Of a stretch of 9,519 nucleotides of DNA, positions 6,113-9,519 are shown piece after piece. Below the pieces are notes generated by a model that searched no databases, had not been told where the DNA came from, and worked only from the letters and a program-made list of their open reading frames with translations. A program made the position numbers and the translations under genes. Source of the DNA: SYOC01 sp050185455 (GTDB lineage Bacteria; Desulfobacterota; Binatia; Bin18); the NCBI GenBank assembly GCA_050185455.1, contig JBFWZL010000235.1, positions 1-9,519 of the forward strand, in the 5' to 3' direction. How positions within the stretch are numbered: the stretch's first letter is position 1; each line of letters opens with the position of its first letter.

Positions 6113-7311
6113 GCGGTGCACTATCAGGATATACCGTAATCGACGTAACGCAGGGCCTCTGCGGTCCATTTTGCTCCATGCGTCTTGGCGATGGTGGAGC
6201 AGAAATTCTCAAAATCGAACCGCTGAACGGCGACGTTGCTCGCGCGATGGGGCCGCCGTTCGTCGGCGACGAAAGCGCGCAGTTTCTCAGCCTCAACCGC
6301 AACAAGAAAAGTCTAGTACTCGATGTGACGAAATCGGAAGGGCAGGAGATCGTCCGTAAACTTGTTGCTAATGCTGACGTGTTGCTTGAAGACCTTGGTC
6401 CTGGTGAAGCAGAGAAACTGAACCTTGGATACGAGGCGCTGCAGAAGCTCAATCCCAAGCTCGTATACTGCGCCATCAGCGCTTTTGGCGAAGAAGGACC
6501 AATGCGCAATCTGCCTGGAGCAGAATTGGTCATCCAGGCGATGGCTGACTACACTAATTCGCTGGGGCGTATCGGTGAAGCTCCCGTGCGTTTAGGAACC
6601 GATGTCGCCAATATGAGTACGGCTGTGTTCGCCTCACAAGCAATTCTGGCTGCACTTTTTCATCGGGTGCGCACAGGCGAAGGACAACGTGTGTCGGTCA
6701 GTATGCTGGGCACGCTGCTGCACATGCGCGGTATCATGTGGACGGCGATGACAGATCCTGATGAGTGGTACGGGTTTCATTTGGATAACTACACCAAGCC
6801 GCCGGATCATGGCTACAAGACCAAAGACGGACACGTCTATTTCGGTTTGCGGCGCGGCAGCAGCGAGGACTGGGACCGTTTACTCATTTCCCTCGGCATG
6901 GTCGATGCGCTGAATGACCCGCGTTTTGCCAACTTTGGCCGTGAAGCGACGAGTATCGGACGTTATGCGCCTCAAGTCAAACCAATGTGGGAAGAAGGGT
7001 TCAAAGAGATGACGAATGAGGAGGTCGTGCGCCTCATTCATGAATTTAATGGCGACGCCGTGCCGTTCATGGATTATCCCTCGCTCAGCGCGCATCCGCA
7101 GATCCAGGCGCTTGACATTATTGAAGAGATCGAACATCCGACGGCCGGGCGCTACAAAACTATCCGCCCGGTGTGGAATTTCACGGAGACGAAAGCGTCA
7201 GTACGTACTCCTCCACCGACGCTTGGACAGCATACGAAGGAAATCTTACAAAAGATTGGTTTGCACGAAGCAGAGATTCAGCAGCTTAGAACCGCTGGAG
7301 TGATTCGTTAA
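6109..7311 (+). CDS. Type III CoA-transferase (CaiB/BaiF family), second copy
   Basis: This is a second family III CoA-transferase of 400 residues, clearly diverged from the first. Motifs are CSMRLGDGGAEILKIEP (about 22-38), SLNRNKKSLVLDV (61-73), EDLGPGEAEKLNLGYEAL (about 94-111) and ISAFGEEGP (123-131). The catalytic Asp is D165 in RLGTDVANMSTAVF, followed by RVRTGEGQRVSVSML (about 186-200). Both copies keep the Asp, so both could be active. The start overlaps the previous stop (ATGA at 6109-6112), with GGAGG at 6099-6103, which implies coupled translation and probably a complex or consecutive use. Its stop codon (7309-7311) overlaps that of the convergent hydrolase. It closes the operon, and no terminator fits between the two convergent genes. 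The substrate is unknown. Confidence 0.9.
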   Translation: MSGALSGYTVIDVTQGLCGPFCSMRLGDGGAEILKIEPLNGDVARAMGPPFVGDESAQFLSLNRNKKSLVLDVTKSEGQEIVRKLVANADVLLEDLGPGEAEKLNLGYEALQKLNPKLVYCAISAFGEEGPMRNLPGAELVIQAMADYTNSLGRIGEAPVRLGTDVANMSTAVFASQAILAALFHRVRTGEGQRVSVSMLGTLLHMRGIMWTAMTDPDEWYGFHLDNYTKPPDHGYKTKDGHVYFGLRRGSSEDWDRLLISLGMVDALNDPRFANFGREATSIGRYAPQVKPMWEEGFKEMTNEEVVRLIHEFNGDAVPFMDYPSLSAHPQIQALDIIEEIEHPTAGRYKTIRPVWNFTETKASVRTPPPTLGQHTKEILQKIGLHEAEIQQLRTAGVIR

Positions 7312-8081
7312 GCTTCTTCGATAAGGAAATCGAGTACGGCTCGTGTGAACTCCTGCGGTGCTTCGGCGTGTACCCAATGCCCCGCGTTGGCAATTGTCGC
7401 TGTTCGTGCGTGAGGAAAAAGCGCCTTAATAGCCGGTTTGTCACTGTCTTTAATATAGCCAGAGTGAGCGCCTCTGATGAACAACGTCGGTTGGGAAAAA
7501 GATTGACTATTCCATGCGAATGCTTTGATCATTTCGGAATAGCCTTGGTGAATTTCATTCAGCGCGATGCGCCATTGAAAGGCGTCAGCCTCTGTGCGCT
7601 CTAGGTTTTTCAATAAGAACTGACGGAGCGCCAAGTCAGGGATCTTCTTGGCGAGCGCGGTGTCTGCCTCTTGGCGAGTCTTAATAGTAGTAAGATCCAG
7701 GGAAAAGAGCGCGTCAAAAATGTCATCATGGTCGCGTGGATACGCCTTGGGGGCAATATCAACGACGACGAGTTTGTCCACTAAGTCCGGGAAGGTCAAT
7801 GCAAATAGCATGGCCGTTTTTCCCCCCATCGAATGGCCGAGCATATAGGCGGACGAAAGCTCTTGTTCCTCCATAAATTCATGAAGGTCATCCGCCATGG
7901 CTTGGTAGGTGAATTCAACGCTGTGGGGAGAACGTCCGTGGTTACGTTGATCGAGGGCAAAAACGTGGAAGGAGCGGGAGAATATCTTACTCAGCGTGCG
8001 CCAGTTTTCGAGAGAGCCAAACAACCCGTGCAGAATGAGCAGCGGGTGTCCCTGCCCTGACTGTTCAAAGTGCAGTTGCAT
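7308..8081 (-). CDS. Alpha/beta hydrolase, YbfF / ABHD11-like esterase
   Basis: This cytoplasmic serine hydrolase of 257 residues resembles E. coli YbfF, an esterase active on acyl thioesters and short esters. Motifs are HGLFGSLENW (18-27, oxyanion region), DQRNHGRSP (44-52), the nucleophile elbow GHSMGGK with S84, VVDIAP (106-111, where D108 is the probable catalytic acid by analogy with YbfF) and AGHWVHAE with H235. All triad members are present. It converges on the CoA-transferase operon and shares the last bases of its stop codon with it. No Shine-Dalgarno is visible before the ATG at 8079-8081, and a strong hairpin with a T-rich tail ends only a few bases upstream. Expression may therefore rely on read-through from the DUF1329 gene or on a leaderless start. 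An acyl-CoA hydrolase role for the neighbouring pathway is possible but unproven. Confidence 0.88.
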   Translation of the reverse strand: MQLHFEQSGQGHPLLILHGLFGSLENWRTLSKIFSRSFHVFALDQRNHGRSPHSVEFTYQAMADDLHEFMEEQELSSAYMLGHSMGGKTAMLFALTFPDLVDKLVVVDIAPKAYPRDHDDIFDALFSLDLTTIKTRQEADTALAKKIPDLALRQFLLKNLERTEADAFQWRIALNEIHQGYSEMIKAFAWNSQSFSQPTLFIRGAHSGYIKDSDKPAIKALFPHARTATIANAGHWVHAEAPQEFTRAVLDFLIEEA

Positions 8082-8085
8082 AGCT

Positions 8086-8129
8086 AGAAATTAAACCGTG
8101 AGGACAGTTTTGCAAACTCCCCTCACGGT
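8086..8129 (-). terminator. Intrinsic terminator or attenuator after the DUF1329 gene
   Basis: Arms at 8095-8110 and 8114-8129 pair at 14 of 16 positions around a TGC loop, with a perfect 9-bp base ACCGTGAGG / CCTCACGGT. On the minus strand the stem is followed by TTTAATTTC, a fair U-tract. It lies 34 bp past the DUF1329 stop and ends just before the hydrolase start codon, so it could end the DUF1329 transcript or limit read-through into the hydrolase gene. Confidence 0.65.
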
Positions 8130-8163
8130 CAATTAAGGAACCAGGACAATAGGTTACGCGGTC

Positions 8164-9426
8164 TTATTTCCCTTTTCGCAACAATTCCATCAACTCAAAG
8201 CGCCGGGGAGAAAAATCCTGATCAAAAGTGGGATTGTCAGCGATCATCCGGTACGCCTGATCTTGGGGATAATTTACCCATGTTGCGCCTAGCGGCACGG
8301 GAAGGCGAATACCATTAGAGCCGGGGACGAAATCCGGGTTACCGTGTACGATCAACGAGAGGCGTATGAACGCGCCTTGGGAGTCGTAACTTAACACACA
8401 GAAGGGCGCGTAGGTTTGGGCGTCGAGATAAAAAATCCGCTTACTGTAGGGATGGTCTCCCTTCGGAGTGGATTCTAAAATGACTACCTTCCGTAGTTCC
8501 CATGGCGTATTAGGGTACCAGTTGTTCTTCCCACTAAAAGTGAGATGATCGGCGCGGAGGAAACCGGGAACGAGCATGGTCCGTTCCCCCTTGTAGGTCC
8601 ATGTGTAGTCGTGGAGATACCCGCTGAAAAAGAATGGGGGCTGCTCTTCTTGTAAGACGTCATAGCGGCCGCCGCCCATGCGAGTAAGCATATTGACGTA
8701 TCCCTTACGGGTGCGACGATTTTGCGGACTATAGCTCAAATCGGACGATGGCTGACTCTCGTCATCATAGAACGTCGTAATCCGTATGTTGCCTTCGGAA
8801 TCTGAAGGAGCGAGCGATTCAAATGATGCTTTCATCCGGACGCCGCGCGCTTGCCACTGCGGATCGTTGTTCTCTTCCCCTACGCGGTCCATGCCGTAGC
8901 GGATGCGCATGCGCCCAGTATTGTACCGATCGACGCTGCCGGAGTTGTTGACGCCTTGCATTGTCCCACGCATTTCTATGGTGTCCGGTACGTCACGATA
9001 ATGGAAGTTCCACGCTGCTTTTTCTCCTGCTTTCGGATCCGTGAGATGAATGATCGGAAAAGGTCGTCCACCTTGGTAATTTTCAATTCTATAGCCGCCA
9101 TCGAGTGATACGCCAGCGAACTGTTCAGTGGTTGCTGTAATATAGGTTTCCCGTAAGGGGAGGTCTGTTGTTTCTTGGACCGTGATCGTAAAATCTCCCT
9201 GCTGGATAAGGGATACTACCTCAGCCGGAAGCAATTGCTTCGCAATCTGCCAATTTTGTTGATCGATGGTCATGCCCGGAGTGATTCCTTGGTACCGTAG
9301 TGGGCCGGCGCTGTAGGGATGGAAAGAGGATTGTATGGCCTCAAGCGGCACGAGAGCAGCAGGCGCAACAGGGGCGCTCATGAGGATAGCGACTAAGGTG
9401 ATGGAACAGAGAGAGCGATAGGACAT
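8164..9426 (-). CDS. Exported DUF1329 family protein
   Basis: This is a DUF1329 protein of 420 residues, the usual length. The family's fold is thought to be related to the LolA/LolB lipoprotein carriers, and its members are exported and often lie near lipid, steroid or hydrocarbon genes. The exact function is unknown. A signal peptide is clear: MSYR, then a hydrophobic stretch (about 6-20), with a likely cleavage after a small-residue site (APVAPA, about 18-23). No lipobox is seen, so the product is probably periplasmic. Family features include the YSPQNRRTRKGYV stretch (about 232-244), the aromatic FFFSGYLHDYTWTYKGERTM (about 265-284), ELRKVVILEST (about 311-321) and YSKRIFYLDAQTYAP (about 328-342). 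The ATG has AAGGAGA eight bases upstream, fixing the start. A terminator-like hairpin follows the gene. A role in handling a hydrophobic substrate fed to the nearby CoA operon is speculation. Confidence 0.85.
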   Translation of the reverse strand: MSYRSLCSITLVAILMSAPVAPAALVPLEAIQSSFHPYSAGPLRYQGITPGMTIDQQNWQIAKQLLPAEVVSLIQQGDFTITVQETTDLPLRETYITATTEQFAGVSLDGGYRIENYQGGRPFPIIHLTDPKAGEKAAWNFHYRDVPDTIEMRGTMQGVNNSGSVDRYNTGRMRIRYGMDRVGEENNDPQWQARGVRMKASFESLAPSDSEGNIRITTFYDDESQPSSDLSYSPQNRRTRKGYVNMLTRMGGGRYDVLQEEQPPFFFSGYLHDYTWTYKGERTMLVPGFLRADHLTFSGKNNWYPNTPWELRKVVILESTPKGDHPYSKRIFYLDAQTYAPFCVLSYDSQGAFIRLSLIVHGNPDFVPGSNGIRLPVPLGATWVNYPQDQAYRMIADNPTFDQDFSPRRFELMELLRKGK

Positions 9427-9519
9427 GAAGCGAATCTCCTTGGTTGATTTGGCGGATCACACCAGCGCTTTGCTTTTGTGCAACTTTATAGTATATTTTT
9501 GATACTTTACAGATATTTA
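9427..9519 (-). promoter_or_regulatory. Leader and probable promoter of the DUF1329 gene
   Basis: The Shine-Dalgarno AAGGAGA is at 9435-9441. From about 9480 to the window edge the sequence turns sharply AT-rich. On the minus strand it holds TATACT and TATAAA, both good -10 candidates, and a small inverted repeat AGTAT/ATACT (9490-9506). No convincing -35 box was found before the window ends. Confidence 0.45.

Noticed and set aside
6006..6533. 175-residue minus-strand frame opposite the second CoA-transferase
   Set aside because: Ser/Arg/Pro-rich translation typical of an antisense shadow, with no start signal or domain.
3183..7311. Calling the operon a benzylsuccinate (bbs) operon
   Set aside because: Protein types match, but the bbs dehydrogenase and hydratase genes are missing and the thiolase-like protein is closer in motif to Ltp2-type enzymes.
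1..9519. CRISPR arrays, tRNA or rRNA genes, phage or defence genes
   Set aside because: No regularly spaced repeats, no tRNA-like cloverleaf and no such protein families were recognised by eye in the window.

Overview
The window is about 9.5 kb of bacterial chromosome with nine recognisable genes plus one small gene remnant. Peptidoglycan synthesis (mtgA), a glutathione-dependent class III alcohol dehydrogenase and a secreted DUF1329 protein point to a Gram-negative organism. The gene mix resembles environmental Desulfobacterota or Binatota-like lineages: a thiolase-like protein with a DUF35 partner, paired type III CoA-transferases, an ACMSD-type amidohydrolase and DUF1329. Degenerate interspersed palindromes fit that too. 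This placement is inference from gene content only; no rRNA or other marker is present.

Left block, minus strand (about 1-3016). A class III alcohol / S-(hydroxymethyl)glutathione dehydrogenase is followed 36 bp downstream by an amidohydrolase whose reading frame is broken by one extra base near its C-terminus. A complete mtgA (monofunctional peptidoglycan glycosyltransferase) follows. The gap between the amidohydrolase and mtgA, and the left edge of the window, carry degenerate interspersed palindromes.

Central block, plus strand (3132-7311). A divergent promoter region with a perfect TTGACA box leads into a catabolic-type operon: a thiolase-like protein of the SCP-x/Ltp2 type, a DUF35 Zn-ribbon/OB-fold partner, and two type III (CaiB/BaiF) CoA-transferases overlapping by ATGA. 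The likely logic is that the CoA-transferases load CoA onto a carboxylic acid and the thiolase-like/DUF35 complex makes or breaks a C-C bond in the acyl-CoA. The substrate cannot be read from the sequence. The thiolase-like protein appears to lack the usual nucleophilic cysteine. Between the DUF35 gene and the first CoA-transferase sits a roughly 140-bp insertion with inverted-repeat ends. It holds the N-terminal stub of a four-helix-bundle (23S rRNA intervening-sequence type) protein.

Right block, minus strand (7308-9519). A YbfF-like alpha/beta hydrolase converges on the operon, and its stop codon overlaps the operon's last stop codon. Upstream of it lie a strong hairpin and an exported DUF1329 protein, whose AT-rich promoter region runs to the window edge.

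The most notable points are the CoA-transferase/thiolase-like/DUF35 module of unknown substrate, the decayed four-helix-bundle element inside that operon, and the frameshifted amidohydrolase.
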